In this document: positions 6,903-13,817 of the stretch, piece after piece
Layout of the letters: each line of letters begins with the position of its first letter
How positions within the stretch are numbered: the stretch's first letter is position 1
From: Deltaproteobacteria bacterium
GTDB lineage: Bacteria; UBA10199; JADGCS01
Reading direction: 5' to 3'
Length of the DNA stretch: 32,500 bases
Assembly (NCBI GenBank): GCA_015228875.1
Contig: JADGCS010000048.1
Coordinates: forward strand, 1 to 32,500
The notes under the pieces: generated by a model
What the model was told of the DNA's origin: nothing
The model's database searches: none
The model's input: only the letters and a program-made list of their open reading frames with translations
Made by a program: the position numbers and the translations under genes

Positions 6903-7592
6903 ATGAGCGAGATCAACAAAACCATTTTAAAGACCCTGATTGGGGACGCATCAAGTAAGGTGCCATTTAATCTCAGGGTTGTGTATGCGTTCCTTGCGGC
7001 CTTGGTCTTTGTGATGCTGGTCTGGTACCTCGTGTATGTCAACAACCTGTTTACCAGACTTATTCAGGATGTTTTGAGCACGAGGTCGGGGGTTTACAGT
7101 GCTGTGCAGATGAGGACCAACCTTCTGCCCGTGTTTATCAATTCCGTTGCGAGTTTTAAAGGACACGAAAAAAATCTTTTTCTGGAGACGACCAAACTGC
7201 GCTCCGGCAAGTCAAAGGGGGCAGAAGCAGAAAAGACGGGCGTGAACGACCTGCTTAAAAAAATCGGAAAGGCAAAGCACCTTGGACAGGTGGATGCCTA
7301 CAGCAAGGGTATTTTGGACAAGATCGCCGCAGTTGCCGAAAACTACCCCGATCTCAAATCCAGCGAGCCCTTTATGCTCCTCATGTCCAAAATGTCCGAT
7401 GCGGAGCTAGCCGTCTACGAGGCGCGTGTCAAGTACAACACCGCGGTCAACGCCTTTAATAAAGCGGTCACGACGTTTCCAAACAGCCTTTTGGCCCCGC
7501 TCTTTGGATTCCCTCGTGAACCCTATTTTGAGACTGTGATGGCCCCTGAATGGGAACACCCCACAGCCGCAACATTAAACGGGGAACAATAA
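6903..7592 (+). CDS. mamQ: MamQ, LemA-family magnetosome protein
   Basis: A 229-residue protein with one N-terminal transmembrane helix (about 24-46) and a helical LemA-type domain. The marks are YVNNLFTRLIQDVLSTRSGV, the MRTNLLPVFINSVASF segment (LemA: QRRNLIPNLV) and the C-terminal YNTAVNAFNKAVTTFPNSLL followed by FGF (LemA: YNxxxxxYNxxIxxFP). MamQ is needed for magnetosome membrane biogenesis in Magnetospirillum. It lies between mamA and mamB as in known clusters, and its stop directly abuts the mamB start. Confidence 0.88.
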   Translation: MSEINKTILKTLIGDASSKVPFNLRVVYAFLAALVFVMLVWYLVYVNNLFTRLIQDVLSTRSGVYSAVQMRTNLLPVFINSVASFKGHEKNLFLETTKLRSGKSKGAEAEKTGVNDLLKKIGKAKHLGQVDAYSKGILDKIAAVAENYPDLKSSEPFMLLMSKMSDAELAVYEARVKYNTAVNAFNKAVTTFPNSLLAPLFGFPREPYFETVMAPEWEHPTAATLNGEQ

Positions 7593-8474
7593 ATGCAGTA
7601 TCCCGAGTGCGAAAGATGTTCATCCTTTGTCGGCCCTATCAGCTTCTGGGGGAACCTTGGGCTCACGCTCCTTAAGGGCGTCATTGGGTATATTTCGGGG
7701 AGCCGTGCGGTTGTTGCCGATGCGATTCATTCGGGTGGTGATGTCATCATGGGTGTTTTCATCTACGTCAGTCTTAAGCTGTCGGGCAAGCCGGCGACCG
7801 ACAGGCACCATTACGGACACGGCAAAATCGAGTTTATTGCCTCGGCCATTGTGGGGATTCTTCTTCTTTTTATTGGCGCGATGATTGTCTCCTACTCATT
7901 CATTGCCCTTTATCATGGGGATTTGGATGAACCGGGTGCCTTGGCGGCCTTTGTAACCATTTTTTCGATCATCGCCAACGAGGTGATGGCGCGGCACTCC
8001 ATTTGCGCCGGAAAACAAATGAACTCCTCCGCCATGTGGGCGAACGGGCTCGAAAACAGGGCGGATGCGTTTTCCTCTGTGGCGGCCCTGTTCGGCGTCA
8101 TGGGCGCCAAATTTGGTTTTTTGTGGCTTGATCCGTTGGCCGCGTTTGTTGTGGGGCTGTTTATCTTTCACTCGACCTATGTGATCCTTAAAGAGGCCTT
8201 TGAGGGGCTTTTAGACAAGGCCGAGGTTGATACAGAACTAAAAACAGAGATCGTGGCGATCATTGCAAAGTGCAAGGATATCTTAAGCGTCAACTACGTC
8301 TGGAGCAGACGCAACGGCCAGAAAAAAATTGTTACGGTCGGGGTGACGGTCCCGCCCGAGCTCACAACAAGAGAGGGCAACCGGATCCGTGAGGGTATTG
8401 TGCAGGAGATGAAAAAGAAAATAGAAAATATCGACATCATCAATTTAAAACTCATACCACAGGAGTCAACGTAA
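7593..8474 (+). CDS. mamB: MamB cation diffusion facilitator
   Basis: A 293-residue CDF transporter with the MamB-type N-terminal CxxC (C6/C9 in PECERCSS). Unlike the copy at 4948 it keeps the transport residues: VADAIHSGGDV in helix 2 (Asp, His, Asp), the HYGHGK loop and LENRADAFSS in helix 5 (MamB of Magnetospirillum has DNRSDAISS). The C-terminal domain (about 215-293) is complete. MamB is thought to import ferrous iron into the magnetosome vesicle and is essential for vesicle formation. The ATG follows the mamQ stop with no gap, and its own stop abuts the start of the next gene, so these are one transcript. Confidence 0.9.
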   Translation: MQYPECERCSSFVGPISFWGNLGLTLLKGVIGYISGSRAVVADAIHSGGDVIMGVFIYVSLKLSGKPATDRHHYGHGKIEFIASAIVGILLLFIGAMIVSYSFIALYHGDLDEPGALAAFVTIFSIIANEVMARHSICAGKQMNSSAMWANGLENRADAFSSVAALFGVMGAKFGFLWLDPLAAFVVGLFIFHSTYVILKEAFEGLLDKAEVDTELKTEIVAIIAKCKDILSVNYVWSRRNGQKKIVTVGVTVPPELTTREGNRIREGIVQEMKKKIENIDIINLKLIPQEST

Positions 8475-10676
8475 ATGCGGCCTTCAGGAAAAAATAAAAT
8501 CCTCATCGTGTCTTTCATCCTGGCCCTGTTTTGCGTGTGCATGTTGGTGTTTTTTTACCTCAGACAGCCTCCAACTGCGGGCGCAAAAATAGATATCCCT
8601 TGGCTTGGTCTTGATATCAAAACAAGGGAGGCCGTGGCCAACAACACAAGTTCGGCAAGAGGGGTTGCGGTCGCACAAGTGTTTAAAGACTCGCCCGCCG
8701 ACAAGGCCGGCATTGTGCAGGGTGATGTGATTGTAACTTACAAAAATCTGGCCATCCAATCGGCCAAGGGTCTTAACGACGCGGTCAGGGAATCCAAGGT
8801 GGGAGAGGTGGTCCGGGTGGGACTGTTGCGGGGATCATCATCAAAGACCGTCTATGTCAAACTGCAGGGCAGGCCCGATAATGCGTACGAACTTTTGGCA
8901 AGCACCACAGACCCTTCAAAGTTGGCGTGGGGGATCATTGTCTCAAGCCCCACACCTGAGCTCAGGGTGACCTATGGTATCCCGCCCGCGCAAAAGGGTG
9001 TGATCGTTGTTGCGGTCCTGCCGGACACACAGGCCGCGCGGCTTGGGATTTTGCCCGGTGATCTCATCACGAGTGTCAACAGACAAACCACAGACAGTAT
9101 TCAGGACTTTTACGACGCGATCACGCAGAACGGGATCAATCAGGTGGTTGTTTTACGAAACGGCCAGACTTATAGCTATATTTTTAAGGTCGATCCCAAC
9201 AACCCGCCGCTTGCGAGCATGGGGACTCTGGTTGCGGCCAGTGTGGCACGAAAGGTGGCCATCAGCGCGACAGAACCCGATCTCGACTCGCCGGTGGCCT
9301 TTCGGTTTGCATCGGCGCCTTACTTTATCCTGTACGACACGCGGTACAACAAATACACGGCCCTCGAAAACCCCATGGCCGATCAAGGCAAGGCACAGGG
9401 TGGGCAGATTGCGCAGTACCTCATCAACAATGGGGCCGGTGCTGTGATTACGGGCAGTATCGGGTCAACGGCGTTTCAGTATTTTCAGTCGATGAATATC
9501 CCTGTGTATACGGGGAGCCTTGGGATCATCGCCGATGTGATTGAGTCCTACAAAAAGGGCGAACTGACACCGTCCGCCGAGGAGACCCTGCTTTCAAAAA
9601 GAAACTTGCTGAGCGGGCAGAACGACGGCCTTCAACAGACTGCTGGTTCCTCCACATCAAACAGGTCTGATCTGTGCCTGTGTACCAACTGCGGGCTTAT
9701 CCTGTCCCACGCGGCTGGGGCATCGTGCGCACAACTCACCTGTCCCAACTGTGGGGCCAGGCTCACACGCGCCGATGCCGCCACGACCAACCTCAATCAG
9801 CCCGCGGTGATCCCCAGCCAGACCACTGCGGGTCAGCCCACGGCGGGGGGGAGCAAGGTGGCCTACACGATCATCGGCGGGACAACCACCATCTACAATG
9901 TGGATGATACCGATTTAAGCGGGGCCAAGGCCGCAGAAAACGAGACGCAACAGCCTAACGCCACAAACTCCGGTCCTGCAACGGGCGAGGGGAGCGGCTA
10001 TCCACCGAACAGGCCCTATACTGTCCCCGGCCAGCAGACCGTTGGGACCACCGGAAACACAACGGGGATACTCTCAGAACCCAAATTGCCGCAGGACCTG
10101 AGCTACTCGGCAAGCAAGGACAAAGAAAAGATCGGCAAGGATCCTGTCAACACCGTGGCCTCTCAGATCACCGACAAACTCAAGGACAAGGATAAAGACA
10201 CACTCAATACCTACGCGGTGGCTCTTATGGGCCCGACGGTGGACTCCGAGGTCGCCGATGATTTTTCAAACGCCCCCTATTTTTTGATCATTCCCTCGCA
10301 GGGCAGGGTCGAGATCGTCCCCAACCCCAATGCGACCGATCTTCTCGATAACGACAGGCAGACGGCGCAGTTTATCATCGATGAGGGGGCCACGGTTGTT
10401 GTGGCCGAGACCTTTACCGACTCCGCTGTGAGTGCGTTAGAAGAACTTCGCGCCAAGGCCGTCGATGGGATCACCGGCATTGCAAAACAGCTCTTCAATG
10501 CGACGTCCAGCACCCAGCAGACCACAACAGAAACCGAATCGCGCATGATGAGACCCGGGACCACCAGTTCATCAACTGCGTCAACGGGGTCATCTGATTC
10601 AGAAGAAGAGGGCGGCCCGCCCCCGGGAAAGGGCGGTGGCAAGGCAAAGGGTAAGGGAGAAGCAGAGGAACTGTAA
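8475..10676 (+). CDS. PDZ-PDZ-NifX-ribbon-NifX fusion protein of the magnetosome cluster
   Basis: A 733-residue membrane-anchored protein. In order: a transmembrane helix (9-29), PDZ1 (about 40-130), PDZ2 (about 150-235), and a dinitrogenase Fe-Mo-cofactor (NifX/NafY) domain (about 260-365; FASAPYFILYDTRYN, ENPMADQGKAQGGQ, TGSIGSTAFQ). Then come a ribbon-like module (C401, C403, C406, H412, C418, C423, C426), a low-complexity region, a second, more degenerate NifX-like domain (about 580-675; FSNAPYFLIIP) and a Gly/Lys tail. NifX-family domains bind metal-sulfur clusters in nitrogenase maturation and related systems. Here they would sit on the same side as the PDZ domains, presumably in the magnetosome lumen or periplasm. 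Position after mamB and the PDZ pair suggest a MamP-like role, but no heme motif is present. Confidence 0.85.
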   Translation: MRPSGKNKILIVSFILALFCVCMLVFFYLRQPPTAGAKIDIPWLGLDIKTREAVANNTSSARGVAVAQVFKDSPADKAGIVQGDVIVTYKNLAIQSAKGLNDAVRESKVGEVVRVGLLRGSSSKTVYVKLQGRPDNAYELLASTTDPSKLAWGIIVSSPTPELRVTYGIPPAQKGVIVVAVLPDTQAARLGILPGDLITSVNRQTTDSIQDFYDAITQNGINQVVVLRNGQTYSYIFKVDPNNPPLASMGTLVAASVARKVAISATEPDLDSPVAFRFASAPYFILYDTRYNKYTALENPMADQGKAQGGQIAQYLINNGAGAVITGSIGSTAFQYFQSMNIPVYTGSLGIIADVIESYKKGELTPSAEETLLSKRNLLSGQNDGLQQTAGSSTSNRSDLCLCTNCGLILSHAAGASCAQLTCPNCGARLTRADAATTNLNQPAVIPSQTTAGQPTAGGSKVAYTIIGGTTTIYNVDDTDLSGAKAAENETQQPNATNSGPATGEGSGYPPNRPYTVPGQQTVGTTGNTTGILSEPKLPQDLSYSASKDKEKIGKDPVNTVASQITDKLKDKDKDTLNTYAVALMGPTVDSEVADDFSNAPYFLIIPSQGRVEIVPNPNATDLLDNDRQTAQFIIDEGATVVVAETFTDSAVSALEELRAKAVDGITGIAKQLFNATSSTQQTTTETESRMMRPGTTSSSTASTGSSDSEEEGGPPPGKGGGKAKGKGEAEEL

Positions 10677-10693
10677 ACAAAGGCTTGTTAACC

Positions 10694-11539
10694 ATGACCA
10701 TCACAAAGACAACCGCTCAGGTATTAATCCTCCTGTTGATCATCGACGCCATCGTTCTCGGGGTGATCATCTTTTTTATCTATTATTATCAGGGGCCCAC
10801 ACTCAAGCTGTCAAACAAGGGGCAGACGGGCACAACTACGGCGGCGCAGTTGACCGCGGGTTATCCCCTGCAGGAATCCTACAGCGCGGTTATTTCAACG
10901 GCGCGGGCATCCGTTGTCAACATCGTTGCGGTCAATCCTTTAAGGCTGAGGATGCAGGCACTGCCCAGCACATCCATCTACAGGTTTGAGGACGGCTCGA
11001 TCGATGATTCAACAAAAAACATTATTGTCTCGGGTGTGGTGATCAGTCCGGATGGCTACATTTTGACAAATTATCATTCGCTCGTGGGCGCAGAGGCCGT
11101 TTATGTCAACGTGTACGGCGGTTCGCCAAACAGGTTTCTGGCTCAAATGGTTTCGTTCAGCGAGTTTTATGATCTCGCTGTGATTAAAATCCCTGTCAAA
11201 AATCTGCCCGTGGCCCGGCTTGGGGATTCAAGCAAAATCGAGACGGGGGATATTGTCTTTGCAATCGGCAGTCCCTTTGGTTTTGAACACTCCGTAAGTT
11301 CGGGGATTATCAGCGATGACAAAAGGGATGTCGCCATCGAGGGTGTTGTGTACGCCGATATGATTCAGACGGACGCCGCAATCAACGTGGGCAACAGCGG
11401 CGGCCCCCTGATTGACGTACAGGGCAGGGTGATCGGAATCAATACGGCCATCTGGGCGCCAACCGGTGTGTTTACCGGTGTGGGTTTTGCGATACCTGTC
11501 AACCGCGCCCGGGAGGTCATGAGTTTGAACGATTTATAA
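10694..11539 (+). CDS. Second magnetosome-associated DegP-like serine protease (MamE/MamO type)
   Basis: A 281-residue protein with an N-terminal transmembrane helix (about 9-32), a short Thr/Gly linker and an S1C protease domain with an intact triad: H128 in LTNYHS, D160 in YDLAVI and S235 in GNSGGPL. No PDZ domains follow. It is a clear paralogue of the protease at 3740 (shared GSPFGFEH, MIQTDAA and WAPTGVF/YAPTGVF segments). In Magnetospirillum one of the pair, MamO, has lost catalysis; here both paralogues look active. The ATG at 10694 is preferred over the in-frame TTG at 10685. It starts 17 bases after the fusion gene and is followed by a 91-base gap holding an inverted repeat. Confidence 0.85.
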   Translation: MTITKTTAQVLILLLIIDAIVLGVIIFFIYYYQGPTLKLSNKGQTGTTTAAQLTAGYPLQESYSAVISTARASVVNIVAVNPLRLRMQALPSTSIYRFEDGSIDDSTKNIIVSGVVISPDGYILTNYHSLVGAEAVYVNVYGGSPNRFLAQMVSFSEFYDLAVIKIPVKNLPVARLGDSSKIETGDIVFAIGSPFGFEHSVSSGIISDDKRDVAIEGVVYADMIQTDAAINVGNSGGPLIDVQGRVIGINTAIWAPTGVFTGVGFAIPVNRAREVMSLNDL

Positions 11540-11554
11540 CCTAGGTAGGTTTTT

Positions 11555-11601
11555 TCTACGCGCTTCGGCAACAATTTTTGCACGGTGCCCGCCCGCGTAG
11601 A
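11555..11601 (+). other. Inverted repeat between protease gene and next gene
   Basis: Perfect 8-base arms TCTACGCG (11555-11562) and CGCGTAGA (11594-11601) flank a 31-base spacer in the gap between the second protease and the gene at 11631. A T run (11550-11555) comes before, not after, the stem, so it does not fit a plus-strand intrinsic terminator. It could be an RNA structure, a processing site or an operator. Confidence 0.4.
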
Positions 11602-11630
11602 CTTTTCAGCTTTATGCGGGTTATGATCCT

Positions 11631-12002
11631 ATGAAAAAGACCGAAAGAACCATAGAGATCGGATTTAAGAATCAGCAGAACAAAAAGCCCGTGACGGTCA
11701 AGGTGGCAAACGGGGAGAGGCTTGCCCTGCTTGTTGAGGTGGTCGATGACGAGAAAATCAAGGTGAGGCCCGTCGACAAGAAAGAAGATTTTTTTAATAT
11801 CCCCGATGGCATCAGGGAGAAGCTCCGTTGGATTTACAGCAACACCCTTTGGGATGTTAAAAACACAGCGGAGTTTTTGGGTGCTGTGGCCGGCGTTGGT
11901 GTTAAATGCGCCAAAAATTTTGACACAGTGTTTTTGTCCAAGATGCACGAGGTCAGGGATGTCCTGCTCAGCAATAAAAAGGACAAGACAGATCAGGGGT
12001 AG
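11631..12002 (+). CDS. Uncharacterised 123-residue protein of the magnetosome region
   Basis: Not recognised. The N-terminal half (1-50) is strand-like and charged (TIEIGFKNQQNKKPVTVKVA, then LLVEVVDDEKIKVRPV). The middle contains WIYSNTLWDVKNTAEFLGAV, a mildly hydrophobic amphipathic helix. There is no signal peptide and no clear transmembrane segment, so it is probably cytoplasmic or membrane-associated. It is plus-strand, lies between the second protease and a 49-residue membrane protein, and probably belongs to the same cluster. The start at 11631 is the first ATG, with only a weak ribosome binding site. Confidence 0.7.
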   Translation: MKKTERTIEIGFKNQQNKKPVTVKVANGERLALLVEVVDDEKIKVRPVDKKEDFFNIPDGIREKLRWIYSNTLWDVKNTAEFLGAVAGVGVKCAKNFDTVFLSKMHEVRDVLLSNKKDKTDQG

Positions 12003-12074
12003 CTTTTTTATTGTATCAACCCGATCTCCAAGACAGCAATGGGTTGGCTTGGGGGTCATATTAAGGAGAAACGT

Positions 12075-12224
12075 ATGCTGTATGCTCTGATTATTATCGC
12101 ATTGATTATTGCCGTGATCATTCTGTTTGGACAGGTCAAGAAACTTAAAAAGCGTCTTGATACAGGCACCATGGGCGCCGACAAAAAGAAAGGCTTTGGC
12201 GAAGCAGATGCGACCAAGGTCTAG
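12075..12224 (+). CDS. 49-residue single-pass membrane mini-protein
   Basis: A very small gene with a strong AAGGAGA site 6 bases before the ATG at 12075. Residues 3-19 form one transmembrane helix (ALIIIALIIAVIILFG), followed by a basic stretch (KKLKKR) and a polar tail, which suggests a cytoplasmic C-terminus. Function unknown. Small single- or double-pass proteins are common in magnetosome clusters. The reading frame could start at 12039, but that adds residues with no ribosome binding site. Confidence 0.7.
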   Translation: MLYALIIIALIIAVIILFGQVKKLKKRLDTGTMGADKKKGFGEADATKV

Positions 12225-12383
12225 TGTTGGATCGATGCCGACATTTGGGGGTGTTGAAAACTCAGCATCTCGCATAAGACACAACTTGAGTGCCTTTGTC
12301 CCGCAGAGGGTCAAGCGGGGGTGTGGTGTTTTTATAACAGCCCCTTTACCTGTAAGGGATACAAGGCAGGGAGGTCTTTTGTT

Positions 12384-12626
12384 ATGACTGCAATATTGTT
12401 TCTGGGGGTGTTCTTTGGCCTTATCAGTTCGGGGATTGCCTACGATAGGGGCAGGAGTGCCGTGTTTTGGTTTGTCTTTGGCTTTCTCTTTCACATTCTG
12501 GGACTGATCGTGATCTTTCTCCCGCGTGTGGCACGGGCAGGGGTAAACCGCGAGTGTTCAAACTGCAAGGAGATCATCAAAGACAAGGCGCGGGTGTGTC
12601 GTTACTGCGGCAGTTCCGCGTCTTAA
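12384..12626 (+). CDS. Two-helix membrane protein with C-terminal zinc ribbon
   Basis: An 80-residue protein with two hydrophobic helices (about 2-18 and 27-47), separated by AYDRGRSA, and a C-terminal zinc-ribbon motif with four cysteines (CSNCKEIIKDKARVCRYCG). The ribbon follows a basic residue pair, so it is likely cytoplasmic. Similar short membrane-plus-ribbon proteins occur widely as uncharacterised genes. The ATG at 12384 has GGGAGG upstream; the in-frame ATG at 12321 gives a leader with no hydrophobic character. It sits in the run of small genes after the mam core, 15 bases before the next one. Confidence 0.75.
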   Translation: MTAILFLGVFFGLISSGIAYDRGRSAVFWFVFGFLFHILGLIVIFLPRVARAGVNRECSNCKEIIKDKARVCRYCGSSAS

Positions 12627-12641
12627 AAAAAGGGGAGGGTT

Positions 12642-12803
12642 ATGGATAAAATAATCGGAGGGATTCTTATCCTTGCCGGTGGCATCTATGTGATCCACAA
12701 GACCAAGGTCTGTAACAAGATAGGGGAAAAGGCAAAGCGGATGGGGGGGATCATCAAGGATTCCTTCATCGAGGGATACACCGCTGTTGTGAGGGCGGCC
12801 TGA
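12642..12803 (+). CDS. 53-residue membrane mini-protein
   Basis: A short gene preceded by a very good GGGGAGGG site. Residues 3-18 (KIIGGILILAGGIYVI) form a Gly-rich hydrophobic helix. The remainder is basic and amphipathic (KIGEKAKRMGGIIKDSFIEG). It ends at TGA 12801-12803. Gly/Leu-rich hydrophobic stretches followed by charged tails occur in small magnetosome proteins, but no specific family is recognised. Confidence 0.65.
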   Translation: MDKIIGGILILAGGIYVIHKTKVCNKIGEKAKRMGGIIKDSFIEGYTAVVRAA

Positions 12804-12834
12804 CCCTGTCTATATATTATGTGTTGATGTGATG

Positions 12835-12906
12835 AGGACCCCGGATGGGGCGCAATCGCAGACGGAGCGTGGTTCTCCGTGCCGGTCCTGTCTGTTTGTA
12901 TCCGGG
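12835..12906 (+). ncRNA. Candidate structured RNA or leader upstream of the second mamI-like gene
   Basis: The 161-base gap 12804-12964 holds several nested or competing stems. An inner hairpin is ACGGAG (12862-12867)/CTCCGT (12875-12880). It is enclosed by AGGACC (12835-12840)/GGTCCT (12884-12889), which competes with CCCGGAT (12840-12846)/ATCCGGG (12900-12906). A small CCCC/GGGG hairpin (12839-12850) is a third option. Mutually exclusive stems are typical of riboswitches or attenuators. No known riboswitch consensus was matched. It ends about 60 bases before the ATG at 12965. Confidence 0.4.
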
Positions 12907-12964
12907 CGGGGATTGGCCTGTGGTTATTGGGTGGTGGTTTAATTGTTAATGAGGAGATAATAAA

Positions 12965-13141
12965 ATGATTAGTCTATCAATAGGATTCATTGTGATGATC
13001 TTGGGTTTATGGGGGCTTGCCGCAAACTGGTACGCCTTTGTTGATTTGGCCTTTGCCCTTGTGCCGTTTGTACTTGTTGTATTGGGGGTTATTGCGGTTG
13101 TCTCCGGTATTAAGGGCATGCGCGAGAAAAACTGGTCATAA
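12965..13141 (+). CDS. Second MamI-like magnetosome membrane protein
   Basis: A 58-residue, two-helix protein (about 3-20 and 29-49). It shares the MamI plan and close similarity with the protein at 5898: both have ILGxWG at the end of helix 1, then NWYAFVD, then a VPxVxVVxG second helix and a charged tail. It is therefore a MamI paralogue, probably from duplication within the cluster. GAGGAG lies a few bases before the ATG. It follows the candidate structured RNA and precedes two small helical proteins. It may be a redundant or partner copy of MamI in membrane formation. Confidence 0.8.
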   Translation: MISLSIGFIVMILGLWGLAANWYAFVDLAFALVPFVLVVLGVIAVVSGIKGMREKNWS

Positions 13142-13175
13142 CGGGAGATATTCGCCATAAGGAAAACATATTTTT

Positions 13176-13352
13176 ATGAAACAACAGAGCAATAAAGAAA
13201 AGTTACTGGATGATATTATCGACGATATCAAAACCGGTTCAAAATACGTTGTTGAGGTCCTTTCCGAGTGCGCCGATGAAATCATCGAACGCGGCTCACA
13301 GGCCCTCAAAAAATTAAGGCAAAAAAAATTGCCACGAAAGGAACAGCGCTGA
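13176..13352 (+). CDS. 58-residue helical basic/acidic protein
   Basis: A short protein predicted to be almost entirely helical: an acidic first half (LLDDIIDDIKTG), a middle with VVEVLSECADEIIERG, and a strongly basic tail (KKLRQKKLPRKEQR). No transmembrane helix. Its stop overlaps the start of the next gene (TGATG at 13350-13354), so the two are coupled. Not recognised; the short amphipathic character suggests a membrane-surface or protein-binding role, which is inference. Confidence 0.65.
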   Translation: MKQQSNKEKLLDDIIDDIKTGSKYVVEVLSECADEIIERGSQALKKLRQKKLPRKEQR

Positions 13353-13798
13353 TGGAAACACGGGATCCGAACAAAGAGGGTTTTTTGTCAGGTGTTAAAG
13401 AGGCGTTGCATGAGGCCCATGACCGCCTGATTCTATTTGAAGACAAAATTTTCAAGGGTGTGGACGGGACGGTCCCCGAGAGAAAGATGACCCTTGTGTT
13501 TAGACTGCTGGGGGCGGCGGTGGGGTCCGTTGAAAAAACCGTTAAATCTTTTTTGCCGGAAAAGTTTACAAAGAGGGATGCCGCTTCCAAAGGGCAGGAA
13601 CAGGCGGTTGTGCAGAAGGCCGAGGCCGATAAAAAAACGCCTGTGCCAGAGAGCTCGTCGCCCGTTGAGACGTCTGACAGCACAAAAAAAGCAGACACGC
13701 CCACAAAAAAATTAAAGACAGAGACGATAAAAAAAACCGAGCCCGTGAGTCCGCCCCCTGTTACGATAAAACAGGATAAATCAAAGGCGGGGGAGTAA
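13352..13798 (+). CDS. Uncharacterised 148-residue protein with disordered Lys/Pro/Thr-rich tail
   Basis: Residues 1-75 look folded and helical (FLSGVKEALHEAHDRLILFE, then a segment LVFRLLGAAVGSVEKTV that may touch the membrane). Residues 80-148 are low-complexity and disordered (repeated KK, TP, SP and ES). The start ATG overlaps the upstream stop. The family is not recognised. Charged disordered tails are a feature of several magnetosome proteins that bind other proteins or mineral, but this one is mixed Lys/Glu and not strongly acidic. It lies 19 bases before the PDZ-cytochrome b gene. Confidence 0.75.
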   Translation: METRDPNKEGFLSGVKEALHEAHDRLILFEDKIFKGVDGTVPERKMTLVFRLLGAAVGSVEKTVKSFLPEKFTKRDAASKGQEQAVVQKAEADKKTPVPESSSPVETSDSTKKADTPTKKLKTETIKKTEPVSPPPVTIKQDKSKAGE

Positions 13799-13817
13799 AA
13801 ACAAACCAAGGCAAAAA

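Noticed and set aside
12017-12046. CAACCC/GGGTTG hairpin as terminator
   Set aside because: The stem is only 6 bp with an 18-base loop and no T run, and the next gene is very close downstream.
11556-12494. 312-residue open frame on the minus strand
   Set aside because: It lies opposite three plus-strand genes with good start sites, has no ribosome binding site or recognisable domain, and its composition is that of an antisense shadow.
12835-12906. c-di-GMP (GEMM-I) riboswitch
   Set aside because: A GGGGCGCAA stretch recalls part of the motif, but the first half of the consensus and the tetraloop-receptor pattern are missing.
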